Positions 6,752-14,722 are shown, counted from the stretch's first letter. The stretch: DNA of 16,264 nt from RGIG3009 sp045603285 (GCA_045603285.1 JAZULW010000127.1:1-16264), one strand, 5' to 3'. The notes: generated by a model not told the origin, from the sequence alone. Numbers and translations: made by a program.

Positions 6752-7291
6752 TCATTGAAAATACTTTTTGAGCGATTGTAAAATGGTGGGGAGCATCAGT
6801 GCGAAGATAACAGCGGTGACGATGCCCGCAATGATGCGCCCGGGAACGGCGGTGAGCACGGCGGCTGCGGTGGAATACCCGTAAATGTTCGCGTCAATGA
6901 TCAACACCACGGTATTAAGCGCGGTGACGAGCAGCGACGAAACAACCGTTTGCAAGGTTAACACGGCGGGGGTGGTGCGTTTGCCGAACCAGCGGAACAA
7001 CAACCCCATCGAAAGCCCGCGCAGTACCGCCGGCAACACCCACAACAGGGTGGTGGCGGAAAAGCCATAGGTGAGCAGTTGCCCGATAAAGGCACCCACA
7101 AAGCCGGTGGCGGCGCCCCACAGCGGACCACCGAGCATGGAAACGAGAATGACGGGCAGACCGCTGAGTGAGATTTTCAGGGTGTTGCCGAACGGCGCGC
7201 TCACCGAAACGGCGAGAAAATCCAGCCCCACGTACAGCGCGGCCATCACACCGGACAGACAAAGCAGTTTGATACGGTTGGTTTTTGACAT
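6752..7291 (-). CDS. folT: ECF transporter S component, folate type
   Basis: A 179-residue hydrophobic protein with about five or six membrane segments. An N-terminal LCLSGVMAALYVGLDFL helix and the run LSGLPVILVSMLGGPLWGAATGFVGAFI are typical of the substrate-binding subunits of energy-coupling-factor vitamin transporters. Its partners (EcfA, EcfA', EcfT) are not in the window and are presumably shared and encoded elsewhere. Folate specificity is inferred mainly from the tetrahydrofolate riboswitch directly upstream. The ATG at 7291 follows AAAGGAGGA (7298-7306). A longer open frame back to 7399 runs through the riboswitch and is rejected. It lies downstream of asnB on the same strand and may be read partly from that operon. 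Confidence 0.85.
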   Translation of the reverse strand: MSKTNRIKLLCLSGVMAALYVGLDFLAVSVSAPFGNTLKISLSGLPVILVSMLGGPLWGAATGFVGAFIGQLLTYGFSATTLLWVLPAVLRGLSMGLLFRWFGKRTTPAVLTLQTVVSSLLVTALNTVVLIIDANIYGYSTAAAVLTAVPGRIIAGIVTAVIFALMLPTILQSLKKYFQ

Positions 7292-7332
7292 AAAAATTCC
7301 TCCTTTTCCGCCAACAACGGAAAAGGAGGAAT
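7292..7332 (-). promoter_or_regulatory. Expression-platform hairpin hiding the folT ribosome binding site
   Basis: ATTCCTCCTTTTCCG (7296-7310) is perfectly complementary to 7318-7332 across a 7-nt loop. In the RNA the 3' arm contains the whole SD AAAGGAGGA and is followed by a short U-run right before the AUG. The structure can therefore block ribosomes, end transcription, or both. The 5' arm (7323-7331) can alternatively pair, with one bulged base, with AAGGGGAA inside the aptamer (7378-7385), giving a plausible ligand-dependent switch. Confidence 0.75.
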
Positions 7333-7346
7333 CCTTTGCCGATGCA

Positions 7347-7442
7347 ACAGCGGGATGCGGACTGCAAACCGCGGGGTTTCCCCTTCGCCCCAACGGCAAC
7401 TCCCCGTCCGTCGGATACTTAACGCTTGCAGACCTACTCTGT
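7347..7442 (-). promoter_or_regulatory. Tetrahydrofolate (THF) riboswitch aptamer
   Basis: The minus strand carries the conserved THF aptamer features in order. They are AGAGTAG after the closing ACAG; GCGTTAAGT after the P2 strand CTGCAA; a GGGGAGTTG segment; CGAAGGGGAAACCCCGCGG with its GGGG/CCCC hairpin; the P2 return TTTGCAG; and CCGCATCCCG closing on CTGT. ACAG (7439-7442) pairs with CTGT (7347-7350) as P1. This class typically lowers expression when reduced folate is plentiful. It starts within about 10 nt of the asnB stop codon. Confidence 0.88.
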
Positions 7443-7450
7443 GTGATGTG

Positions 7451-9304
7451 TTAGTTTAGCACGAAAAATTGTTCGTACCACAAAAGAAAGGTATAGATGG
7501 TCCAAATCTTTTTCATATTTTTGGAGCGGCCGTGTTTGTGGTCCTCCAGCAACTGCAAAATAGCCTCGCGGTTAAAGAATTTGCCCGCAATGTCGCTCTC
7601 AAACGCGGCTTTTACGCGCCCGTAATACTCGTCTTGCCGCAACCAGTCGTTGAGAGGCACGGGGAAGCCGAGTTTTTTCTTGTGTGCGGTGCGTTCGGGC
7701 AGTTGTTTAAGTGCCGCGCCGCGCAGTGCCACCTTGGTGATATTGCCGTTGATACGGCAGTGGGTGGGCAGGGTGACGGCGAGTTCCAACATCTTTTTGT
7801 CCAAAAACGGCACACGCAGTTCCAACGAATTTGCCATACTCATACGGTCGGCTTTTTGCAAAATGTCGTACAGCATCCACGTTTGCATATCCACGTATTG
7901 GAGTTGTGTCGGCTCGTCCAGATGTGCCACCTTGTCGAAATGGGGTTTCGATAACAACACGGGGTCGGCCGCGGTGACGGGATGTTTGAGATACCGTGCG
8001 CGCTCATCCCGTGTGAACACGTAGTTGGCGCGCATAAACCGTTCATACGGCAACATCGCGCCGCGAACGACAAAGCGTTTGCCTTTCACCCTCTCGGGCA
8101 GATGCCGTGCCACCGCCGCCGCGCCTTTGCGCAACAGGCGGGGAATACGGCTGTATTTGGCGAAATGACCGCCTTCCAGATACATCGGGTAACCGCCGAA
8201 CAATTCGTCTGCACCCTCGCCCGAGAGCACCACTTTCACGTACTTGGCCGCGTTTTGCGCTAAGAAAAACAGCGGCACTTCCGACGGGTTGGGCAACGGC
8301 TCGTCCATATAATACTGAATCAGCCCCGCGTAATCAAAATACTCCTTGGCAGACACTTTGTTGGCGATGTTCTCCACCCCAATGTGGGCGGAAAACTCCT
8401 GCGCGTAGGGCAGTTCGCTGTATTGCTCTTCCTCGTAGCCGACCGAAAAGGTTTTCACCGCGGCGGCAACTTTGGACACCTCGCGCACCACGTAACTGGA
8501 ATCGACACCGCTGGAGAGGAAACAACCCACTTCCACATCGCTGATTTGGTGCACCGCCACCGACTCCACAAATTCGTGCGCAATCCGGTTTTCCCAGTCT
8601 TGCAAGGTGGGGGCGGGGTCGGCGGCAAACTTGTCCGCCACGTCGTAGTACTTGTGAATGGAAAGTTGGCCGTTTTGGTACTCAAAATATTCGCCGTTTA
8701 ACAGTTTAAACACATTCTTAAAGAACGTTTCGCGCATCGGCAGATATTCGTAACACAGCCAGTCGGGCAGTTTCGTTTCGTCCAGTTCCTTGACGAACGA
8801 CGGGTGCGATAAAAACGATTTTATCTCTGACCCAAACAGAAACTCTCCGTCGCGTTGATAGTAATAAAACGGCTTGATGCCGAAGATATCCCGCGCGCCG
8901 AACAGTTTTTTCTCCACGCGGTCCCACACCACAAAGGCAAACATCCCGCGCAAGCGGTCAAGAAGCGCGGCACCCCATTCTTCGTATCCGTGGAGCAACA
9001 CCTCGGAATCGGTTTTGGTGGTGAACACGTGCCCGGCGGCCAGCAGTTGTTCCCGCAGTTCGCGGTAGTTGTAAATTTCGCCGTTAAAGACGAGCACTTT
9101 GGTGCCATCCTCGTTGCGAATGGGTTGGCTGCCGCCCTCTAAGTCGATGATGGACAAACGGCGAAATCCCAAACAAATATCGTCGTCTACGTAATAGTCC
9201 GCTTGGTCGGGGCCGCGATGCACGATACGGTCGGCCATCGCGCGGATGACCGCCTCACGGTTACCGCCGAAGCCGTTAACAAAATAACCGGCAAATCCGC
9301 ACAT
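7451..9304 (-). CDS. asnB: Glutamine-hydrolysing asparagine synthetase (AsnB family)
   Basis: 617 residues in two domains. The N-terminal glutamine amidotransferase has nucleophile Cys2 (MCGFAGYF), HRGPDQ (29-34) and NGEIYN (74-79). The C-terminal ATP-pyrophosphatase synthetase has the PP-loop SSGVDSS (264-270) and SGEGADELFGGY (361-372). The enzyme transfers glutamine ammonia to an adenylated side-chain carboxylate. In Firmicutes, paralogues of this length either make free asparagine or amidate peptidoglycan (meso-DAP, or D-Asp cross-bridges as with AsnH). Starting 3 nt after the stop of the D-Asp-ligase-like gene argues for the latter, though this is inference. The SD is poor (AAAGGATTGAGAGATTGA), so translation probably depends on coupling to the gene before it. 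Confidence 0.93.
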   Translation of the reverse strand: MCGFAGYFVNGFGGNREAVIRAMADRIVHRGPDQADYYVDDDICLGFRRLSIIDLEGGSQPIRNEDGTKVLVFNGEIYNYRELREQLLAAGHVFTTKTDSEVLLHGYEEWGAALLDRLRGMFAFVVWDRVEKKLFGARDIFGIKPFYYYQRDGEFLFGSEIKSFLSHPSFVKELDETKLPDWLCYEYLPMRETFFKNVFKLLNGEYFEYQNGQLSIHKYYDVADKFAADPAPTLQDWENRIAHEFVESVAVHQISDVEVGCFLSSGVDSSYVVREVSKVAAAVKTFSVGYEEEQYSELPYAQEFSAHIGVENIANKVSAKEYFDYAGLIQYYMDEPLPNPSEVPLFFLAQNAAKYVKVVLSGEGADELFGGYPMYLEGGHFAKYSRIPRLLRKGAAAVARHLPERVKGKRFVVRGAMLPYERFMRANYVFTRDERARYLKHPVTAADPVLLSKPHFDKVAHLDEPTQLQYVDMQTWMLYDILQKADRMSMANSLELRVPFLDKKMLELAVTLPTHCRINGNITKVALRGAALKQLPERTAHKKKLGFPVPLNDWLRQDEYYGRVKAAFESDIAGKFFNREAILQLLEDHKHGRSKNMKKIWTIYTFLLWYEQFFVLN

Positions 9305-9307
9305 AAC

Positions 9308-10537
9308 TCAATCTCTCAATCCTTTGTTCCCGAAATAACGGGCATACTTTTTGTAGTAGCTTGCCTGATTTTTGTGGAAATACATCCACCGGTTGAAATT
9401 GCGGTCGTGTTTATACCACAGCGATTTGCACACTTTCCGCTCACGCACCAAACGGCGCACGGTATCTTTGAGTTCTTCGCTTTGTACGTATTCAAAAATG
9501 ATGTGACGGGGGATAACCGTCCACAACACGTCGCCGGTAGCAATGGTGCAGTCGGCGGGTTTGTTGAAGATGACGTCTTCCGCCAAATATTGGGCCAAGT
9601 TATGCCCCATTGCGGTGACAAAGAAGCTGCTGCGGCCTTGACGGGGGTTCATCTCAAACAGCTTGTACTGCCCGTCACGGCTGTCGTACTTCAAATCAAA
9701 GTTGGCAAACCCTTTGTACCCAATGGTTTCGAGGAACGTTTTCATTTGGCGGCAAAGCGGCAAGTCTTCCGCGGGAATGATGGCGGCATACGAGCCTATG
9801 CCTTCGGGCGAGTGTTCTTCAAGAAGCGGTTGCCCGAGTGCGAGCAGCCGCACTTTTCCGTTTTGGTCGCAATAGCAGTTCATCACGCGCATATGGCTGT
9901 CGTCACCGGGGATGAACTCCTGCACGATGAGATGGTCTTGGTAGGTTGAGCCGTAAATGGCGGCCAAAATGGCATCGAATTCTTCGCGATTCTCCGCCAC
10001 AAACACCTTTTTCTTGTGGGGGAAATAGCAATTCCAGTAGGCCACGCTGTTGGAGGGCTTGACCACCACGGGAAAATCAAAGGGGAGTTCCACCGTTTGG
10101 TAGTTGTTTACCGTTACCGTGGCGGTTTTGGGGAACACAAAGCCGTGTTGTTCGCACAACGTGTAAAACGTTTCTTTGGTGCCCAGTTGCGACAGCAACG
10201 CTTCGTCAATGGTGATGAAACGGTAATAGTCGCGCAGGGCATCCTGATTACGGGCGAGCAATTTCACGTAGTTGTCGCCACACGGGACAAGAAGCAGCGG
10301 TTTCCCCGTGGGGAAACGCTTGGAAAAATCGATGAGCGTGCGGCAAAACACTTCGTCCTCTTCCAGACGGGGTTCCACCACTTCTACAGACACGATACGG
10401 CTGTTGGACGTGGCGCCCAGACGGCCTTTGCCCACCGCCACCGACGAAATGCCGTAAGCTTCGTGAAACGACCGCGCCATACCGTACACGTTCATATCGC
10501 TGCCGAGTAACACGGGAATAAACGTTTGCTCTATCAT
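9308..10537 (-). CDS. ATP-grasp carboxylate-amine ligase, D-aspartate ligase (Asl)-like
   Basis: 409 residues with an N-terminal pre-ATP-grasp domain opening LLGSDMNVYGMARSF. ATP-grasp motifs follow: VVVKPSNS (157-164), VQEFIPGDDS (205-214), FANFDLKYD (277-285) and FEMNPRQGRS (294-303, metal ligands). The opening and these motifs closely resemble, as I recall it, the Enterococcus faecium D-aspartate ligase, which attaches D-Asp by its beta-carboxylate to Lys3 of peptidoglycan precursors. The length also matches (about 410-420). I place the start at the ATG at 10537, behind AGAGGTG, which overlaps the lepA stop. The GTG at 10546 lies in the SD itself. asnB follows 3 nt downstream, suggesting ligation then amidation. 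No aspartate racemase is present here. It could act on another amine acceptor. Confidence 0.82.
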   Translation of the reverse strand: MIEQTFIPVLLGSDMNVYGMARSFHEAYGISSVAVGKGRLGATSNSRIVSVEVVEPRLEEDEVFCRTLIDFSKRFPTGKPLLLVPCGDNYVKLLARNQDALRDYYRFITIDEALLSQLGTKETFYTLCEQHGFVFPKTATVTVNNYQTVELPFDFPVVVKPSNSVAYWNCYFPHKKKVFVAENREEFDAILAAIYGSTYQDHLIVQEFIPGDDSHMRVMNCYCDQNGKVRLLALGQPLLEEHSPEGIGSYAAIIPAEDLPLCRQMKTFLETIGYKGFANFDLKYDSRDGQYKLFEMNPRQGRSSFFVTAMGHNLAQYLAEDVIFNKPADCTIATGDVLWTVIPRHIIFEYVQSEELKDTVRRLVRERKVCKSLWYKHDRNFNRWMYFHKNQASYYKKYARYFGNKGLRD

Positions 10538-10551
10538 ACACAACACCTCTT

Positions 10552-12366
10552 TTATTGGTCGTCGCCCAGCTTGAGGACCGCCATAAAGGCCTCTTGGGGA
10601 ACTTCCACACTGCCGAGTTGGCGCATCCGCTTTTTGCCTTCTTTTTGTTTTTCCAGCAACTTCTTTTTACGGGTAATATCACCGCCGTAGCACTTGGCAA
10701 GCACGTCTTTGCGCATCGCGCGGACGGTTTCGCGCGCGATGATCTTGCCGCCAATGGCGGCTTGGATGGGCACTTCAAACAACTGGCGTGGAATGTTGTC
10801 GCGCAGGCGTTCGCACAACCGCCGTCCGCGCGCGTAGGCGTTGTCGGCAAACACAATGAAAGAAAGCGCGTCCACCACGTCGCCGCTTAACAAGATATCC
10901 AGTTTCACCAGCGACGAGCGTTGATACCCTTTGAGTTCATAGTCAAAACTGGCGTACCCTTTGGTGCGCGATTTGAGAGCGTCAAAGAAATCGTACACGA
11001 TTTCATTGAGCGGCAATTCGTAGTGAATGTCCACACGCGTTTGGTCCAGATATTTCATATCCTTAAACACACCGCGCCTCTCTTGGCACAACTCCATAAT
11101 GTTGCCCACGTAATCGGTGGGGGCCAAGATGTGCGCCTCGGTGATGGGTTCTTCCGCAAACGCAATGTCGGTCGGGTCGGGATAGTTGGTGGGGTTGTGA
11201 ATGTACTGTACCGTCCCGTCGGTCAACGTGATGCGGTAGATCACGCTCGGCGCGGTGGTGATCAGGTCAAGGTCGTACTCGCGTTCCAACCGCTCTTGAA
11301 TGATCTCCATATGCAGAAGCCCCAAAAATCCGCAACGGAACCCAAACCCGAGCGCGGCAGAGGTTTCGGGTTCAAACGTGAGCGACGCGTCGTTGAGTTG
11401 CAATCGTTCCAGCGCCTCGCGCAGGTCTTGGTAATGGGCGCCGTCTGCGGGAAACACGCCGCAAAACACCATCGGGTTTACCTTGCGGTAACCGGGAAGC
11501 GGTTCGGCGGCGGGGCGCTTGGCAAGGGTGACGGTGTCGCCCACGCGCGCATCGCTCACGGTTTTGATGGAGGCCGCAATATACCCGACCTGCCCCGCGT
11601 GCAGCGAGCCGCAGGGTTCCAGTGCGCCCGCGCGCATAATGCCCACTTCCACTACGTCAAACGTGGCGCCGGTGGCCATCATCCGAATGGTGTCGCCCAC
11701 CTTCACTTCGCCTTCTTTTACGCGAATGTAGACGATAACACCTTTATAACTGTCATAATAACTGTCAAAGATAAGCGCTTGCAACGGCGCCGTTTCGTCC
11801 CCTTTAGGGGCGGGAATGTGCTGCACAATGGCTTCCAGCACCTGTTCAATGTTGGTGCCGAGCTTGGCAGAAACCAGCGGCGCAAACGATGCGTCAATGC
11901 CGATGATGTCCTCCACCTCTTGTTTCACTTCTTCGGGGCGGGCGGAAGGCAAGTCAATTTTGTTGATAACGGGCACAATCTCCAGCCCGTGTTCCACCGC
12001 CAAATAGGTGTTGGCCAAGGTTTGCGCTTCAATGCCTTGCGAAGCATCCACGATCAAAATGGCACCCTCGCACGCGGCGAGCGAACGCGACACCTCGTAG
12101 TTAAAGTCTACGTGACCGGGGGTGTCGATGAGGTTGAAGATATACGTTTCGCCGTCCTCGGCATCGTACGACACGGTGACCGCGTGCGCTTTGATGGTGA
12201 TACCGCGCTCGCGTTCCAGATCCATACTGTCGAGCAACTGGTCTTCCATATCGCGCAGAGCAACCGCGCGCGTTTTTTCCAAAATGCGGTCGGCCAAGGT
12301 GGATTTGCCGTGGTCGATATGCGCAATGATGCAGAAATTTCGGGTGTGACCGCGGTCTGCCGCCAT
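10552..12366 (-). CDS. lepA: Elongation factor 4 (LepA), back-translocating ribosomal GTPase
   Basis: 604 residues, standard length for the family. The GTPase motifs are AHIDHGKS (15-22), RGIT (54-57), DTPGH (81-85) and NKID (135-138). These are followed by EF-G-like domains and the LepA-specific C-terminal region with the NIPRQLFEVPIQAAIGGKIIAR stretch near the end. It acts on ribosomes in translation and 30S biogenesis. The ATG at 12366 is preceded by GAGGAGG (12377-12383), which lies inside the last codons of the helicase gene; the gap to that gene is 3 nt. The ligase gene follows after 14 nt. The cell-wall genes downstream are thus locked to a translation factor on one transcript. Confidence 0.97.
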   Translation of the reverse strand: MAADRGHTRNFCIIAHIDHGKSTLADRILEKTRAVALRDMEDQLLDSMDLERERGITIKAHAVTVSYDAEDGETYIFNLIDTPGHVDFNYEVSRSLAACEGAILIVDASQGIEAQTLANTYLAVEHGLEIVPVINKIDLPSARPEEVKQEVEDIIGIDASFAPLVSAKLGTNIEQVLEAIVQHIPAPKGDETAPLQALIFDSYYDSYKGVIVYIRVKEGEVKVGDTIRMMATGATFDVVEVGIMRAGALEPCGSLHAGQVGYIAASIKTVSDARVGDTVTLAKRPAAEPLPGYRKVNPMVFCGVFPADGAHYQDLREALERLQLNDASLTFEPETSAALGFGFRCGFLGLLHMEIIQERLEREYDLDLITTAPSVIYRITLTDGTVQYIHNPTNYPDPTDIAFAEEPITEAHILAPTDYVGNIMELCQERRGVFKDMKYLDQTRVDIHYELPLNEIVYDFFDALKSRTKGYASFDYELKGYQRSSLVKLDILLSGDVVDALSFIVFADNAYARGRRLCERLRDNIPRQLFEVPIQAAIGGKIIARETVRAMRKDVLAKCYGGDITRKKKLLEKQKEGKKRMRQLGSVEVPQEAFMAVLKLGDDQ

Positions 12367-12369
12367 ACG

Positions 12370-13533
12370 TTATGCCTCCTCGCTGTTTTGGGGGTTGAGT
12401 GTTCCGTCCTCCGAAAGGGTGACGGTGATGATCTCGGAATGGGTGTATTTTTTGATGTCGCGCATACGGAACTCGTCGGTATCTGCCATAAAGGTGACGG
12501 CAATGCCGTGCCGTTTGGCGCGGCCCGTACGGCCGATGCGGTGCAGATAATATTCGTTTTCATCGGGGATGTCAAAGTTGAACACGGCTTCCACGTCGTC
12601 CACGTCGATACCGCGGGCGGCCACGTCGGTGCACACCAACGTGTCGAACCGATGTTTGCGGAACCCTTCCATCACGCGGTTGCGCTGGGCTTGCGGGATG
12701 TCACCGTGCAAACAGTCCACCGAACAGCCGCGTGCCTTCATTTTTTTGCACAGCCACTGCACCGTCATCTTACGATTGGCAAACACCATCACGCGGTGCA
12801 GGTCCAATCCCTCGATCATACGGCAAAGCGCGTCCACCCGCGCATCCCCCGTGGCATACAACGCATACTGCGCAATGTCGGGGCGGTCGTCGCCCTTGGC
12901 TTCCACGGTGATCTCCACCGCGTTGCGTTGGTATTCCCACGCCACGTTCATCACCTCGCGCGAGATGGTGGCACTGAACAAGGCTACCTGCGTATCGCGC
13001 GGGGTGGCGTTTAAGATCTTGCGCACGTCTTTCACAAAGCCCATCTTGAGCATTTCGTCCGCTTCGTCCAGCACGGCGGTATACACGTCGCCCAGCCAAA
13101 TGTTGCCGCGGTTCATATGGTCAAGGAGGCGGCCGGGAGTGGCCACTACAAAATGCGGTTTTTTCTGCAACGCCACGATCTGACGACCGATGGGTTGCCC
13201 GCCGTACAACGCGGCAATGCGAATTTCGGGCATAAAGGCGGAAAGTGCGCGCAGATCGTCCGCAATTTGCATACACAATTCACGCGTGGGACAGATAACG
13301 ATGCCCTGCACGTCGTTACAATCGGGACGAAAACATTCCAACAGCGGAATGCCGAACGAACAGGTTTTCCCCGTACCCGTAGGTGCTTTGGCGATCACGT
13401 CGCGCCCTTCGAGAAGTGGCCAAATGGCGCGTTTTTGAATGGGGGTCGGTTCCGTAAAGCCCATATTGCGAAGCGCCTTCATCAGTTCGGGGCGCAACGC
13501 TAATTCTTCAAAAGTGGTCAATTCGTCAGTCAT
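12370..13533 (-). CDS. DEAD-box ATP-dependent RNA helicase, short core form
   Basis: 387 residues, essentially only the two RecA-like domains, without the long basic or RNA-binding C-terminal extension of DeaD/CshA-type helicases. Motifs are the Q motif (F8 to Q33), motif I APTGTGKT (50-57), CPTREL (81-86), TPGR (132-135), DEAD (156-159), SAT (187-189), CTDVAARGID (301-310) and HRIGRTGR (331-338). It should unwind short RNA duplexes in ribosome assembly or mRNA decay; being first in an operon with lepA supports a ribosome-related role. The start at 13533 is chosen for the domain boundary and the TGAGGA SD at 13539-13544. A longer open frame to 13659 crosses the promoter. Confidence 0.93.
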   Translation of the reverse strand: MTDELTTFEELALRPELMKALRNMGFTEPTPIQKRAIWPLLEGRDVIAKAPTGTGKTCSFGIPLLECFRPDCNDVQGIVICPTRELCMQIADDLRALSAFMPEIRIAALYGGQPIGRQIVALQKKPHFVVATPGRLLDHMNRGNIWLGDVYTAVLDEADEMLKMGFVKDVRKILNATPRDTQVALFSATISREVMNVAWEYQRNAVEITVEAKGDDRPDIAQYALYATGDARVDALCRMIEGLDLHRVMVFANRKMTVQWLCKKMKARGCSVDCLHGDIPQAQRNRVMEGFRKHRFDTLVCTDVAARGIDVDDVEAVFNFDIPDENEYYLHRIGRTGRAKRHGIAVTFMADTDEFRMRDIKKYTHSEIITVTLSEDGTLNPQNSEEA

Positions 13534-13572
13534 AAACATCCTCATAAACAAAAAGCAATATATTGACAGTTT

Positions 13573-13601
13573 ATTGTACCATAAAAATCTCAAAATAGCA
13601 A
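13573..13601 (-). promoter_or_regulatory. Promoter of the helicase-lepA-ligase-asnB operon
   Basis: On the minus strand, TTGCTA (13596-13601), 17-nt spacer and TACAAT (13573-13578). Start of transcription is expected near 13566, leaving about 33 nt of leader. The -35 is weak, the -10 good. Confidence 0.6.
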
Positions 13602-13657
13602 ATGTTTTGTGAAACGGGCATCCCACACGGACGGCGGTTTTGAAAAACGATGAAAAC

Positions 13658-13686
13658 AAGAGAAAAAAGGAGAAAAAAAGAGAAAA
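13658..13686. other. Purine-only tract in the helicase/SPFH intergenic region
   Basis: 29 consecutive purines on the + strand made of imperfect repeats of GAGAAAA-like units, within a wider A-rich stretch (about 13642-13712). It lies between the two divergent promoters. The 322-nt interval 13534-13855 otherwise holds only those promoters and the SPFH leader; no small gene with a credible start and SD was found. An SD-like AAGGAG inside the tract has no start codon behind it. Confidence 0.6.
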
Positions 13687-13753
13687 CAGGGAGATAAATT
13701 AAAACGAAAAATTCCCACGATTTGCCGTTTTCCGACGCGTTTTAAAAATGACT

Positions 13754-13782
13754 TTGCGAAACTTCGAAACGTGTGGTATACT
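13754..13782 (+). promoter_or_regulatory. Promoter of the SPFH-protein gene
   Basis: TTGCGA (13754-13759), 17-nt spacer and TATACT (13777-13782), with the extended -10 TG at 13774-13775. Start of transcription is expected near 13789. Confidence 0.75.
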
Positions 13783-13790
13783 CATATCAA

Positions 13791-13830
13791 CCTTGAATCA
13801 AGGGAAAGAAACGGGGTGTCGACGCCCTGT
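13791..13830 (+). promoter_or_regulatory. Inverted repeat and hairpin in the SPFH leader
   Basis: CCTTGA-A-TCAAGG (13791-13803), a perfect 6-bp inverted repeat around one base, lies at the predicted start of the transcript and could be an operator half-site pair. It is followed by an 8-pair hairpin (13811-13818 with 13823-13830, two G-U pairs, UCGA loop). Neither is followed by a T-run, so they are not terminators. No known regulator is implied. Confidence 0.35.
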
Positions 13831-13855
13831 ATTCAACATAATAGGAGGTAGCATT

Positions 13856-14722
13856 ATGGCGAAAACATTTGTTGTAAACGAAAAAGGAAAACTCCCCGTA
13901 AAACGGGCGGTGGCCATTGCCGCGATCGTGATTGCGGTGTTGCTGTTGGTACTTTCGGCGTTTACGGTGGTGCCCGCCGGTTCCACGGGTGTGGTGGTCA
14001 CGCTCGGGCGGGTAGCGGATACCCCGTTGCAGGAAGGCTTACATATGAAGATTCCGTTTGTGCAAAGCGTGGAGATCATTTCCAACAAGATTCAAAAGGT
14101 GGAAGTGGATGCTCCTGCCGTGTCGCAAGACTTGCAGTCCATCAGCAGTTCCATCGCCGTCAACTTCCGTGTGGGAAACAACTCCTCGTCGTACATTTAT
14201 AAAAATATCGGCCGTGATTATCAGTCCGTCGTGTTGTTGCCGGCCATTCAGGAAAGTATGAAATCCGTGACCGCCAAATACACCGCTGAGGAACTCATCA
14301 CCGAGCGCGCCGTGGTGGGTCAAGAAGTGCAAAAAGTGTTGGCGGACAAAGTATCGGGCTACGGTGTGGTGATTGAAAAGTTCAATATCGTGAACTTTGA
14401 ATTTTCCGCAGAATTTGATCAAGCCATTGAGGCCAAGCAAGTGGCGGAGCAAAACCTGATCAAAACCAAGACTGAGCAAGAACAGGCGATTGTGATCGCC
14501 GAGGCGGAGGCGAAGAAAAAACTCATCGCCGCCGAAGCCGAAGCGGAGGCCATTCTCAAAAAAGCCGAGGCCCAAGCCAAGGCGAACGAACTTGTTGCCA
14601 AATCGCTGAGCGAAGAAATGATCGAGTATGCCAAAGTGGAAAAATGGAACGGCGAATTGCCCGTTGCCACCGGTGGCAGCACGTTCCTCGACATCAGCGG
14701 CAAAATTGTTGAGCAACAATAA
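13856..14722 (+). CDS. SPFH/prohibitin-family membrane protein
   Basis: 288 residues. A single membrane anchor (about 17-38) is followed by an SPFH domain from PAGSTGVVVTLGRV (40-53) through the FNIVNFEFSAEFDQAIEAKQ region (176-195). A long Ala/Glu/Lys-rich coiled coil (about 195-248) precedes a short conserved tail ending in GSTFLDISGK. Relatives oligomerise in the membrane as microdomain scaffolds or as HflK/HflC-like regulators of FtsH. No NfeD or protease partner lies beside it, so the client is unknown. The start at 13856 is fixed by AGGAGGT (13843-13849). It is monocistronic, with its own promoter and a strong terminator. The long coiled coil is repetitive at the codon level (GCC/GAG-rich). 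Confidence 0.9.
   Translation: MAKTFVVNEKGKLPVKRAVAIAAIVIAVLLLVLSAFTVVPAGSTGVVVTLGRVADTPLQEGLHMKIPFVQSVEIISNKIQKVEVDAPAVSQDLQSISSSIAVNFRVGNNSSSYIYKNIGRDYQSVVLLPAIQESMKSVTAKYTAEELITERAVVGQEVQKVLADKVSGYGVVIEKFNIVNFEFSAEFDQAIEAKQVAEQNLIKTKTEQEQAIVIAEAEAKKKLIAAEAEAEAILKKAEAQAKANELVAKSLSEEMIEYAKVEKWNGELPVATGGSTFLDISGKIVEQQ

Noticed and set aside
6183..6758. 191-codon + strand open frame across the bsh/small-gene junction
   Set aside because: It would start inside bsh, cross a terminator and run antisense to the small membrane-protein gene; no SD.
7292..7399. N-terminal extension of folT
   Set aside because: This stretch is the riboswitch and its expression platform; the SD supports the start at 7291.
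7462..7475. Third LexA-like box CGAAAAATTGTTCG near the end of asnB
   Set aside because: One mismatch, but it lies in the coding sequence of the last asnB codons, no good promoter is attached, and roughly one such match in a window this long is expected by chance. It might still touch a folT promoter if one exists there.
10921..13014. 697-codon open frame on the + strand across lepA and the helicase gene
   Set aside because: It spans two intact minus-strand genes and has no SD or domain; a composition artefact of antisense reading.
13534..13659. 42-residue N-terminal extension of the DEAD-box helicase
   Set aside because: It would be translated from sequence that contains the promoter; homology to helicases begins at the MTDELTTFEE start behind TGAGGA.
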